Origin: Nonomuraea typhae
Lineage (GTDB): Bacteria > Actinomycetota > Actinomycetes > Streptosporangiales > Streptosporangiaceae
NCBI RefSeq assembly: GCF_009760925.1
Contig: NZ_VRLV01000018.1
Coordinates: 124,001-188,000, forward strand
DNA length: 64,000 bases
Direction: 5' to 3'
How positions within the stretch are numbered: the first letter of the stretch is position 1; every line of letters starts with the position of its first letter. The notes under the pieces are model-generated. The model made no database searches, had not been told where the DNA came from, and saw only the letters and a list, made by a program, of their open reading frames with translations. Below are positions 16,366-25,288 of this stretch, one piece after another. The position numbers were made by a program, and so were the translations under genes.

Positions 16366-17914
16366 ATGAAACACGCGAAGGCCGCGACCGCCGCCGTCGT
16401 GCTCGCGCTCACCACCGCCTGTTCGTCCGCCGCAACCCCGGCATCGGCCCCGCGACTCCCTGATCTGGGCCACCGTCAGCCCGCCCAACAGCCTGGACAT
16501 CGCCCACGGCTTCAACACCTCCTCCACCCTCATCCAGGGCGCGGTCGTGGACACGATGCTCGCCCTCGACGGCCGGGGCGCGCCCGCGCCCCGGCTGGCC
16601 ACGGAGTGGACGCAGCCCGACCCGGCCAGCTACCTGTTCACCCTGCGCACAGGGGTGCGCTTCTCCGACGGCAGCCCGCTGACGGCCGAGGACGCGGCGT
16701 TCTCGCTCCGCCGCCACCTGGACCCGAAGGTCGCCTCGCAGGCGGCCAGCTACTTCACGACGGTCAAGAAGGTCGAGGCGGTGGGCGAGGGCCAGGTCAA
16801 GGTCACGCTGAAGCGGCCGAACCCGGCCTTCCTCGCCATGGCCGCCATCGCCTGGCAGGTGACGCCGCGCAAGCTGGCCGAGAAGCACCCCCAAGACCTG
16901 GGCAGCCCGGAGGTGGGCACCCTGGGCACCGGCCCGTTCACGGTGGCGAAGTTCTCCCTCACCTCGGGCGTCGTCCTGGAGCGCAACCCGTCCTACTGGG
17001 GTGAGCGGCCCGCCCTGCGCAGGGTGGAGTTCAAGACCATCGCCGACCCGGAGACGCTGCGGCTGGCGGTCAAGTCGGGCGAGGTGGACGCCACCAACGA
17101 CCTCACCGCCCGCGACGCCCGCAAATGGACCGGCCTGCCGGGCGTCAAGACGATCTTCTTCCCGGGCAACAACCTCGCCTACCTCTCCCTGGCGGTGACG
17201 TCCGGCCCGCTCGCCGACCTCCACGTACGGCGGGCCATCGCGCACGCGGTCAACCGCCAGGCGGTCGCGGACCTGATGACCTCCGGCCACGGCGCCCCGG
17301 CGGCGGCCATGCTGCCGAGCCCGCAGCTCACGGCGTTGTACGGCGACAACCTCCCGGCCCTGCCCGGCTACCCCTACGACGTGGCGGCGGCGAAGGCGGA
17401 ACTGGCCAAGTCCGGCTACCCGGACGGCTTCGAGCTGACCGCGCGCTACGCCAGCTCCGGTGACACCGGCATCGTCATGCAGGCGGTCGCCGCCGACCTG
17501 GCCAAGATCGGGATCAAGCTCACCCTGGAGCCGAACCCGGCCGACCAGTACCGCGCGCGGATGATGGCGCACGAACGCCTGACGATCCACTTCGTCAACC
17601 TGTTCTACGGCACCCCCGACCCCCTCGAGGTCCTGCCGGACATGGTCAGCCGTGCCGCCGCCGAGCCGCAGGGCTTCAACTTCGCCGGCTACGGCACCGC
17701 GACCACCGACAAGCGGCTGGACACGCTGGCCTCGGCCACCGGCCAGGCCAGGACCGCCGAGGTCACCGCGCTGCTGAGCGAGGTCGCCGAGCAGGTGCCC
17801 TACATCCCGCTCTTCCACACCGACAACGCCATCGCGCTGAGCGAGAAGTTCACGGGCACCTTCAGCACCTGGTCCGAGCAGTACTTCACCGCCATCCGCC
17901 CGGCCGGCCGCTGA
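16366..17914 (+). pseudogene. Peptide ABC transporter substrate-binding lipoprotein (SBP family 5) with frameshift near the N terminus
   Basis: The signal peptide starts at the ATG at 16366 (SD GAGGTGG) and reads MKHAKAATAAVVLALTTACS, with the lipobox TTAC. The mature protein (RDSLIWATVSPPNSLDIAHG onward to 17914) lies in the next frame. The two frames join around 16420-16470, implying one extra base (or two missing) between lipobox and mature domain. The rest is a full-length DppA/OppA-type binding protein, with PDPASYLFTLRTGVRFSDG and RRAIAHAVNRQAVADL. As drawn, the gene would not give an exported binding protein unless the frameshift is an assembly error or ribosomes shift frame. It heads the transporter operon. 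Confidence 0.8.
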
Positions 17915-17915
17915 C

Positions 17916-18860
17916 ATGGCCGTCCTCAAGCGGCTGGGCGCCGCCGTACTCCTGCTCGGGGTGCTGTCCGTGCTCACCTACGGGCTGCTGGCCGCGGCGC
18001 CGGGCGGACCCGAGCAGGTGCTGCTGGGCGGCCGGCCGTCCACGCCGGAGACCAGGGCGGCGATCCGCGAGCAGTACCACCTGGACGATCCCTTCCCGCT
18101 GCGCTACGCGCGCTGGCTCGGCGACGCGGTGCGCGGTGACTTCGGCACCTCGATCGCCTCCCGCGAGCCGGTCACCACGATGATCGCCGAACGCCTGCCG
18201 GTCACGGCCGGCCTGGCGGGCTACGCGCTGGTGCTGACGGTGGCCGCAGGCGTGCCGGCCGGGCTGGCCGCGGCGCTGCGCCGTGGCGGCCGGCTGGATC
18301 AGGGTGTCACGCTGACCTCGCTCGTCGCCTTCTCCGTCCCGCCGTTCGCGCTGAGCATCCTGCTGCTGTACGGCTTCGCCGTCGCGCTGGGCTGGTTCCC
18401 GGTCTTCGGCGCCGGCGAGACCGCGATGGAGCGGATCGTGCACCTGACCCTGCCCGCGGTCGCGCTGGCCACCGCGCAGGCCGCGATCGTGGTGCGGCAG
18501 ATGCGCGCCGCCGCGCTGGACCTGGCCGCGCAGGACTTCCTCACGTTCGCCCGCGCGCGCGGCCTGCCCCGGCGGCGGGTGTGGATCAGCTACGCCCTGC
18601 GCAACGCGGCCCTGCCGGTGCTCACCGTGGGCGGGCTGCTGCTGGCGGCCAACCTGACGGGCTCGGTCTTCGTCGAGCAGGCGTTCGGGCTGCACGGCCT
18701 GGGCGCGCTGCTGGTCGGCGCGGTCGGCCAGAAGGACATTCCGGTGGTACAGGCGCTGGTGCTGCTCGGCGGCGCCGTCGTGATCGTCGTCAACCTGCTC
18801 ATCGACCTGGCCTACGTGGCCGTCGACCCCCGGGTGCGGCGCAAGGGGGCGGCGGCATGA
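17916..18860 (+). CDS. Peptide ABC transporter permease (DppB/OppB type)
   Basis: A 314-residue inner-membrane permease with six hydrophobic segments. DppB-type landmarks are the N-terminal helix followed by a periplasmic loop containing EQYHLDDPFPLRYARWLGDAV and GDFGTSI, and a cytoplasmic EAA-like loop DFLTFARARGLPRRRVW that contacts the ATPase. It starts one base after the binding-protein stop and its own stop overlaps the next ATG. It pairs with the next gene to form the translocation channel for di/oligopeptides. Confidence 0.93.
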   Translation: MAVLKRLGAAVLLLGVLSVLTYGLLAAAPGGPEQVLLGGRPSTPETRAAIREQYHLDDPFPLRYARWLGDAVRGDFGTSIASREPVTTMIAERLPVTAGLAGYALVLTVAAGVPAGLAAALRRGGRLDQGVTLTSLVAFSVPPFALSILLLYGFAVALGWFPVFGAGETAMERIVHLTLPAVALATAQAAIVVRQMRAAALDLAAQDFLTFARARGLPRRRVWISYALRNAALPVLTVGGLLLAANLTGSVFVEQAFGLHGLGALLVGAVGQKDIPVVQALVLLGGAVVIVVNLLIDLAYVAVDPRVRRKGAAA

Positions 18861-19651
18861 GGGTGATCCTGGTGGCCGTGCTGGGCCTGGCGGCCGTGGC
18901 CGCGCTGGCCGGGACGTGGCTGGCGCCGTACGACCCGTCCGCGCAGGACCTCGTGCTCGGCGCGGCGGGGCCGAGCGCGGCGCACTGGCTCGGCACCGAC
19001 GACCTGGGCCGCGACGTGCTGTCCCGGGTGCTGGCCGGCGCCGGTTCCGCGCTGATGTGGCCGGTGCTCGTCACCTGCTGCACGACCGTGCTGAGCACGA
19101 CGCTCGGCCTGCTGGCCGGTTACCGGCGCGGCTGGGTGGACGCGATCATGATGCGGACGGTCGACCTGGCGATCGCGCTGCCCGGCCTGCTCGTGCTGAT
19201 CGTGGTGGTGGGCGTGATCGGCGGCGGATACGGCTGGGCGGTGCTGGCCATGGCGGTGCTGTTCACGCCGGGCGACGTCCGGGTGATCCGCAGCCTCACC
19301 CTGACCCAGCGCGAGCTGGCCTACGCCGAGGCGGCGCGCACCCTGGGCCTGCGCCCGTCGCGGATCATGTTCCGGCACCTGCTGCCGAACCTCGCGCCCA
19401 CGGTGGTCGCCAACGCGCTCCTCAGCTTCGTGGCGGCGCTGGTGGCGCTGGCGGGCCTGTCGTTCCTGGGCATCGGGCTGCCCGCGGGCACGCCGGACTG
19501 GGGCCTGATGATCGAGGAGAACCGCGGCCTGCTGGATCTGAACCCGTGGGCCTCGATCGCGCCCGCGGCCCTGATCACGGTGGTCGCCTGCGCCGCCACA
19601 CTGCTGGGCGACCAGGCGTTCGAGTCGCTGTCGAAGGGAGGCCGGCGATGA
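18857..19651 (+). CDS. Peptide ABC transporter permease (DppC/OppC type)
   Basis: A 264-residue permease, partner of the preceding DppB-type protein (ATGA overlap). LAPYDPSAQDLVLG and HWLGTDDLGRDVLSRVLAGA are the DppC hallmarks, and the EAA loop is ELAYAEAARTLGLRPSRIMFRHLLPN. It is slightly short for the family (usually 280-300) because the N-terminal cytoplasmic tail is trimmed. It overlaps the next gene by the same ATGA arrangement, so the cassette is tightly coupled. Confidence 0.93.
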   Translation: MRVILVAVLGLAAVAALAGTWLAPYDPSAQDLVLGAAGPSAAHWLGTDDLGRDVLSRVLAGAGSALMWPVLVTCCTTVLSTTLGLLAGYRRGWVDAIMMRTVDLAIALPGLLVLIVVVGVIGGGYGWAVLAMAVLFTPGDVRVIRSLTLTQRELAYAEAARTLGLRPSRIMFRHLLPNLAPTVVANALLSFVAALVALAGLSFLGIGLPAGTPDWGLMIEENRGLLDLNPWASIAPAALITVVACAATLLGDQAFESLSKGGRR

Positions 19652-21312
19652 GGATCGCCGAACTGCGCATCTCCGGTCCCGGGCTCATCGTGGACGGCGT
19701 CGACCTGGAGGTCTCCGGCGGCGAGACCGTCGGGCTGGTCGGCGAGTCGGGCAGCGGCAAGTCGCTCACCGCGCGCGCCGCCGCCGGCCTGCTGCCCAAA
19801 GGGCTGCGCGCCACCGGCTCGGTCACGCTCGACGGCAGGGAACTGCTCGGCGCCCGCGAGCGGGTGTGGCGCTCGGTGCGCGGCACCCGGGTGAGCCTGC
19901 TCATGCAGGACCCGTTCGCCATGCTCAACCCGTTGCGTACGGCGGGCGCCCACGTGGCCGAGTCGCTGCGCGCCCGCCGGGACCGTGCCGAGGTGCTGCG
20001 CCGCCTGGCCGAGGTGGGCATCGACGACCCCGCGGTGGCCGAGCGGCACCCCTTCCAGCTCTCGGGCGGCATGCGGCAGCGCGTGGCGCTGGCCGCCGCG
20101 CTGGCCGCCGACCCCGAGCTGCTCATCGCCGACGAGCCCACCACCGCCCTGGACGCCACCACCCAGCACGACATCCTCATGCTGATCAAGGGCATCCAGC
20201 GGGCGCGCGGCATGGGCGTGCTGCTGATCACCCACGACCTGCGGGTGGCCTTCGAGCTGTGCGACCGGGTGGCGGTCATGTACGCCGGTCGCATCGTCGA
20301 GCAGGGTCCGCCCGCCGAGATCGGCAAGGCGCCCGCCCACCCGTACACCGCCGGGCTGCTGGCCGGGGTGCCGACCGTCGAGCGGCGCCTGCCCCGGCTG
20401 GTCGGCATCAGGGGCAACGTGCCCGCGGCGGCGGACGTGGCCACCTCGTGCGCGTTCGCCGCACGCTGCGACCAGGCGGCGCCCGAGTGCGGGCAGGCCC
20501 GTCCGCCGCTGCGCGCGCTGCCGCCGGACCGGTTCACCGCCTGCCTGCACGAGGTGCGCCCCCGGGCCCGCGCCGAGGAAGGCGCGGCCGCGCCGCGGCA
20601 CGTCGCCGCCGACGAGGTGCTGCGCGTGACGGGCCTGGGCAAGACCTACGGCGCGCACGTCGCGCTGAGCGGCGTCTCGCTGGAGGTCAGGCGCGGCGAG
20701 AGCGTCGGCGTCGTCGGCGGATCCGGCTCGGGCAAGACCACGCTGGCCCGCAGCATCCTCGGCCTGGTCCGCCCGGACACCGGCACGATCGCGCTGGCCG
20801 ACCCGGACACGCCGCGGCACCACCTGGTCCAGTGCGTCTTCCAGGACCCGACGACCTCGCTCAACCCGGCGCTGACGGTCGGCGCCACGCTGGCGGAGGC
20901 GGCGGCGCAAGGCCCGGCCGACGGCCGCCTCACCGTGGCCGAGCTGCTGGAGCTGGTCGGGCTGCCCCCGGCGTACGCACACAGGAAGCCGGTCGGGCTG
21001 TCCGGGGGCGAGCGGCAGCGGGTGGCCATCGCCCGCGCGCTGTCGGTACGGCCGGCGCTGCTGATCTGCGACGAGCCGGTGGCCTCGCTGGACGTCTCGG
21101 TCCAGGCGCACGTGCTGGAGTTGCTGCGGCAGGTCGGCACCAGCATGCTCTTCATCACCCACGACCTGGCGGTGGTGCGGCAGATGGCCGACCGGCTGGT
21201 GGTGCTCTCCCGCGGCAGGGTCGTCGAGAGCGGCGACACGGCACAGGTGCTCGACGCGCCGGAGCACGACTACACCCGCCGGCTTTTGGCCTCCGTCCCC
21301 AGCCCCCTCTGA
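19648..21312 (+). CDS. Fused peptide ABC transporter ATPase (DppD-DppF in one chain)
   Basis: A 554-residue protein with two complete nucleotide-binding domains. The first (1-260) has GESGSGKS, the signature LSGGMRQRVALA and LLIADEPTTALD. It is followed by the oligopeptide-type Cys motif region (SCAFAARCDQAAPECG). The second (~320-554) has GGSGSGKTT, LSGGERQRVAIA and LLICDEPVASLD. Most Dpp/Opp systems use two separate ATPases; here a single chain should power the two permeases. SD GGGAGG precedes the ATG, which overlaps the permease stop. Confidence 0.94.
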   Translation: MRIAELRISGPGLIVDGVDLEVSGGETVGLVGESGSGKSLTARAAAGLLPKGLRATGSVTLDGRELLGARERVWRSVRGTRVSLLMQDPFAMLNPLRTAGAHVAESLRARRDRAEVLRRLAEVGIDDPAVAERHPFQLSGGMRQRVALAAALAADPELLIADEPTTALDATTQHDILMLIKGIQRARGMGVLLITHDLRVAFELCDRVAVMYAGRIVEQGPPAEIGKAPAHPYTAGLLAGVPTVERRLPRLVGIRGNVPAAADVATSCAFAARCDQAAPECGQARPPLRALPPDRFTACLHEVRPRARAEEGAAAPRHVAADEVLRVTGLGKTYGAHVALSGVSLEVRRGESVGVVGGSGSGKTTLARSILGLVRPDTGTIALADPDTPRHHLVQCVFQDPTTSLNPALTVGATLAEAAAQGPADGRLTVAELLELVGLPPAYAHRKPVGLSGGERQRVAIARALSVRPALLICDEPVASLDVSVQAHVLELLRQVGTSMLFITHDLAVVRQMADRLVVLSRGRVVESGDTAQVLDAPEHDYTRRLLASVPSPL

Positions 21313-21368
21313 AAGTTTCATCCATCCGTACATAGCACCCGCGAAGGCGGGCAAGGGAGCCTTGCACC

Positions 21369-22907
21369 ATGTATGACCTGCTGCTTCGTTCCGGGACCGT
21401 CCACGACGGGCTCGGCGGGCCGTCCCGGCTCGCCGACGTCGCGATCGCCGGTCGCCGCGTGGTCGCCGTCGGGCACGACCTGGGCCCGGCCCGGCGCGTC
21501 ATCGACGTCACCGGCCTCGTCGTCGCGCCCGGGTTCGTGGATCCGCACAGCCACTCCGACACCGTGCCGTTCCTGGAGGAGCCGCAGCCGTTCAAGCTCC
21601 TGCAGGGCGTGACCACCGAGATCGTGGGCAACTGCGGGTTCTCCTGCGGGCCGGCCGTACCGGAGACCAAGGACTTCCTGCCCGCCGAGCTGTCCGGGGC
21701 CGCTTTCGCCTCGCTGGGCGAGTACATCGACGCCGCGGAGGCGGCCGGGCCGAGCAACAACCTGGCCGTCCTGGTCGGGCACAACACGTTGCGCGTGGCC
21801 GTGGCGGGGATGCGGGCCGAGATCACGGCCAGGGAGCTGACGCGCATGTGCGAGCTGGCCGCGCAGTCGTTCGAGGCGGGCGCGGCCGGCTGGTCCAGCG
21901 GCCTGGAGTACGTGCCCGGCGCCTACGCCAACCTCGACGAGCTGATCGCGCTCGGGCTGGTGGCCAAGCGCTGGGACCTGCCGTACGCCACGCACATGCG
22001 CAGTGAGAGCGAGGGCCTGGCCGACGCGCTCGACGAGGCGATCGCGGTGGCCAGGCGGGCCGGGATCCGGCTGCAGGTCTCGCACTGCAAGGCTTCGGGG
22101 CGGGCGGTGCACGGCTCGGCCGCGATGCTGCTGGACAAACTGGCCCGGGCCCGTCGCGGGGGCGTGGACGTGCGCGGCGACGTCTACCCCTACCTCGCCT
22201 TCGGGACCATGCTGGTCGCGGTGCTGCCGCCGATCGCCTGCGAGGGCGGCGAGCAGGCGCTGCTCGAACGGCTGGCCGACCCGGCCGAGCGAGCGGCGCT
22301 GCGCGCGCTGGCGGAGAGCCCGGACACCGGCACCGGCGTCGGGTTCTGGCGCGAGCTGACCCCCGAGGACGTGCAGATCCTCACCCACAGCGACCCTGGC
22401 ATCCAGGGCAAGCGGCTGGCCGACTTCGGGGGCGACCCGTGGGAGGCGCTGTGCGACGTGCTCCGCCTGGACCCGCAGGCATCCGGCGTCTTCCACACCA
22501 TGCACGAGGACGACCTGACGGCCTTCCTGGCCGATCCGCTCATCTCCATCGGCTCCGACAACGGCCCCCCGGTCGGGCCCAACCACCCCCGCACGTTCGG
22601 TACCTTTCCCACCTACCTCGGCACCTACGTGAAGAAGGAGGAGGAGATGCCGGAGGCGATCCGCAAGGTCAGCTCGGCGGTGGCCGCCCAGTTCGGCCTG
22701 GCCGGGCGCGGCTGGCTGGGCCCGGGCGCCATCGCCGACCTCTGCGTCTTCGACGCCGGGACGATCGGGCACGCGGGCACCTACGAGCGGCCCGACGTCC
22801 GGCCGACCGGCGTGGAGCACGTCTTCCTGGCCGGCCGCCAGGTGGTCGCCGACGGCGAGTTCACCGGCGGCAGGCAGGGGCGGATGCTCAGACGGGGCAC
22901 TCAGTGA
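21369..22907 (+). CDS. N-acyl-D-amino-acid deacylase (D-aminoacylase family)
   Basis: A 512-residue amidohydrolase-superfamily enzyme. Metal-site residues characteristic of D-aminoacylase are present: H60-x-H62 in GFVDPHSHSD, the bridging C89 in IVGNCGFSCG, the His ligands in ATHMRSE and VSHCKASG, and the catalytic Asp in IGSDNGPP. It hydrolyses N-acyl-D-amino acids, or more broadly D-configured amides, to the free D-amino acid. No signal peptide; cytoplasmic. It follows the transporter ATPase by 56 bp, and its stop overlaps the PucR start, tying it to peptide import. Substrate acyl group unknown; D-aminoacyl dipeptidases are the alternative. Confidence 0.9.
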   Translation: MYDLLLRSGTVHDGLGGPSRLADVAIAGRRVVAVGHDLGPARRVIDVTGLVVAPGFVDPHSHSDTVPFLEEPQPFKLLQGVTTEIVGNCGFSCGPAVPETKDFLPAELSGAAFASLGEYIDAAEAAGPSNNLAVLVGHNTLRVAVAGMRAEITARELTRMCELAAQSFEAGAAGWSSGLEYVPGAYANLDELIALGLVAKRWDLPYATHMRSESEGLADALDEAIAVARRAGIRLQVSHCKASGRAVHGSAAMLLDKLARARRGGVDVRGDVYPYLAFGTMLVAVLPPIACEGGEQALLERLADPAERAALRALAESPDTGTGVGFWRELTPEDVQILTHSDPGIQGKRLADFGGDPWEALCDVLRLDPQASGVFHTMHEDDLTAFLADPLISIGSDNGPPVGPNHPRTFGTFPTYLGTYVKKEEEMPEAIRKVSSAVAAQFGLAGRGWLGPGAIADLCVFDAGTIGHAGTYERPDVRPTGVEHVFLAGRQVVADGEFTGGRQGRMLRRGTQ

Positions 22908-24472
22908 CGGCCCGCGGGCGGATCACGCTCGGCGTCCTGATCGACAGTCTCGGCGCCGACGTGGTGCGCCCGCTGGCGCTGCCGCACGGCCGGGAGCCGC
23001 TGGCCGGCTCCCCGGTCATCTACGACCCGGAGGAGCCGCAGACCGGGCTCGACGGCGCGGTGCTGCTGGTGAGCGGCCGCCCGTCGGCCGAGATCCTGGC
23101 CCGGGCGGGCGAGAGCGGGGTGGCGGTGGTCGTGGTCAAGCCGGGCACCTGCGACGAGCAGGCCCTGGCCACGGCGGCCAAGGCGGCGGGCGTCGCGCTG
23201 CTGGCCGCGCCGGCCGACCTGTCCTGGGGTCAGCTCTACACGCTGGTCGACGCCCTGCTCGCGATGGTCGCCCCGGCCGAGGACCCGGGCGCCGGCCGGG
23301 CGGCGGACCTGTTCGCCCTGGCCAACGAGGTGGCCGTGCGGGTGGGCGGCGCGGTGGCGATCGAGGATCTGGCGATGCGCGTGCTGGCCTACTCCACGGT
23401 CGAGGGCCAGCTCATCGACGACCTGCGCCGGCAGGGCATTCTGGGCCGGCGGGTGCCCGAGCACCCGACCAACCCGGAGGAGTACGCGGCGGTGCTGCGC
23501 TCGGACGGGGTGGTGTGGAGCTACGAGCCGCGCGAGTTCTACCCCCGCCTGGCCATCGCGGTGCGCTCGCACGGCGAGGCGCTGGGCACGATCTGGGCGG
23601 TCCAGGCCGAGGAGCCGCTGGCCGCCGACGCCGCGCGGGTGCTGGCCGAGGCGGCCGCCGCGGCGGCCCCCCACCTTGCCCGCATCAACCTGGCCGCCGA
23701 CGAGGCGCGCCGCTTCCGTGACGAGTGCCTGGGCTGGCTGCTGCGCGGCGTCGGCGCCGTCGACGAACTGGCCACCTCCTTCGGCCTGCTGCCCGGCGAG
23801 CCGGTGACGGTCGTGACCCTGGGCCCCTATGCGGGCGTGGCCGACGCCTTCGCCGCCAGCCACGTGACCGACCTGCTCCGCACCGCGTACATGGCCTACC
23901 GGATCAGGGCCGCGACCGGCGTGGTCAACGGCCGCGCCTACGCGATCGTCGCCGCCGAGGCGAGCGCGCCCCTGCTGCGCAGGATCACCCTGGACGTGCT
24001 GGCGCGGGTGAGCGAGCGGCTGGGCGGCTCCTGGCGGGCCGGGATCGGCCGCACCCTCGCCTCCGTGGCCGCCGTGCCCGCCGGCGCCCGCCAGGCGGAG
24101 GAGGCGCTGCGCGCGGTCTGCGGGCTGTTCAGCCAGGAGCCGGTCGGCGCGCACGAGGAGCTGTCGGCCGCGTTGTTCCTGATGGACGTGGAGGCCGCGC
24201 TGCGCGCCAAGCCGTCCCTGTCCGGTGCGCCGCTGGCGCTGGTCACCGCGCACGACGCCAGACACGGCACCCATTACGTGCACAGCCTGACCGTCTGGAT
24301 CGGCGCCCACTACGACGTGCCCCGCGCGGCCGAGCTGCTGTCGCTGCACCCCAACACGCTGCGGTACCGGCTGCGCCGGATCGGCGAGCTCATCGCCCTG
24401 GACGACCCCGACACCCGGCTCGTGCTCGCCCTGCAGCTGCGGCTGAGCGGCGCCACAAAGCCGGGCGGGTGA
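22904..24472 (+). CDS. PucR-family transcriptional regulator
   Basis: A 522-residue regulator starting at a GTG that overlaps the deacylase stop (GTGA). The N-terminal ~130 residues resemble the PucR ligand domain (ITLGVLIDSLGADVV), followed by a middle GGDEF-like CdaR region. The C-terminal helix-turn-helix YDVPRAAELLSLHPNTLRYR with RLRRIGEL is the HTH_30/PucR DNA-binding motif. PucR proteins usually activate purine or amino-acid catabolic genes in response to a metabolite. Embedded in the operon, it is probably the pathway-specific regulator, perhaps sensing an N-acyl or D-amino acid. Confidence 0.88.
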   Translation: MTARGRITLGVLIDSLGADVVRPLALPHGREPLAGSPVIYDPEEPQTGLDGAVLLVSGRPSAEILARAGESGVAVVVVKPGTCDEQALATAAKAAGVALLAAPADLSWGQLYTLVDALLAMVAPAEDPGAGRAADLFALANEVAVRVGGAVAIEDLAMRVLAYSTVEGQLIDDLRRQGILGRRVPEHPTNPEEYAAVLRSDGVVWSYEPREFYPRLAIAVRSHGEALGTIWAVQAEEPLAADAARVLAEAAAAAAPHLARINLAADEARRFRDECLGWLLRGVGAVDELATSFGLLPGEPVTVVTLGPYAGVADAFAASHVTDLLRTAYMAYRIRAATGVVNGRAYAIVAAEASAPLLRRITLDVLARVSERLGGSWRAGIGRTLASVAAVPAGARQAEEALRAVCGLFSQEPVGAHEELSAALFLMDVEAALRAKPSLSGAPLALVTAHDARHGTHYVHSLTVWIGAHYDVPRAAELLSLHPNTLRYRLRRIGELIALDDPDTRLVLALQLRLSGATKPGG

Positions 24473-24526
24473 AGTTGGGCGTGGACGCCAACGCCCCGGA
24501 CGAGCCCGGCCGCGATGCTGTGGCCC

Positions 24527-25288
24527 ATGGCCGAACATCTCACCATCCGTTCCCTTCACGGCACCGCGGCGCTGCGGCGGGCCGACCGGCTGCTGCGGGA
24601 GGTCTGGGGAACCAGCTGCGGTGAAGACCCGCCGATGCCCCTCGACCTGATGTGCGCCTTCGCCCACACCGGCGGGTACGTGGGCGGGGCCTTCCTTGAC
24701 GGCGAGCTCGTCGGGGTCTCCGCGGGGTTCCTGGCGGCCGGCCGTACGCTGCACTCGCACGTCGCGGGCGTCAGCGCCCTGGCGCGCGGGCGCGGCGTCG
24801 GCCGGGCGCTCAAGGAACACCAGCGGGCCTGGGCCGCCGAGCGCGAGCTGGTCGCGGTGTCCTGGACGTTCGATCCGCTGGTCCGGCGCAACGCCTACTT
24901 CAACCTGACCCTGCTCGGCGCCCGGGTCACCGCCTACCTGCCCGACTTCTACGGGCCGATGAGCGACGGCATCAACGACGGCGGACCCTCCGACCGGCTC
25001 TTCGTCACCTGGCCGACGCGCGAGAGCACGCCGGCGCCGGCCGGCGGCGAGGAGGGGGCGGTCGCGGTGGACGAGACCGGCGCCGTGCCGGCGGGCGCGG
25101 ACGGGCCGCTGCTGCGCTGCGCGACCCCGCCCGACATCGAAGCGCTGCGTACGGCCGACCCGCACGCGGCCGGGCAGTGGCGCACGGCACTGGCCGGCGG
25201 GCTCGGCGGCGCGCTCGGCCGGGGCTACGAGGTCACCGGTTTCACCCGCTCCGGCTGGTACCTGCTCGCCCGTGGAGGTGCCGCGTGA
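24527..25288 (+). CDS. GNAT-family N-acyltransferase (COG3375-like), racemase-associated
   Basis: A 253-residue protein. The first ~170 residues form a GNAT domain; the acyl-CoA-binding motif A is SALARGRGVGRALKEHQ, followed by VAVSWTFDPLVRRNAYFN. The last ~80 residues have no recognised domain. Its stop overlaps the GTG of the racemase gene. In Geobacillus a GNAT succinyltransferase paired with an N-succinylamino-acid racemase converts D- to L-amino acids; this gene pair reproduces that arrangement. Expected reaction: acylation, probably succinylation, of D-amino acids. An ATG four codons upstream is possible. No clear SD. Confidence 0.8.
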   Translation: MAEHLTIRSLHGTAALRRADRLLREVWGTSCGEDPPMPLDLMCAFAHTGGYVGGAFLDGELVGVSAGFLAAGRTLHSHVAGVSALARGRGVGRALKEHQRAWAAERELVAVSWTFDPLVRRNAYFNLTLLGARVTAYLPDFYGPMSDGINDGGPSDRLFVTWPTRESTPAPAGGEEGAVAVDETGAVPAGADGPLLRCATPPDIEALRTADPHAAGQWRTALAGGLGGALGRGYEVTGFTRSGWYLLARGGAA

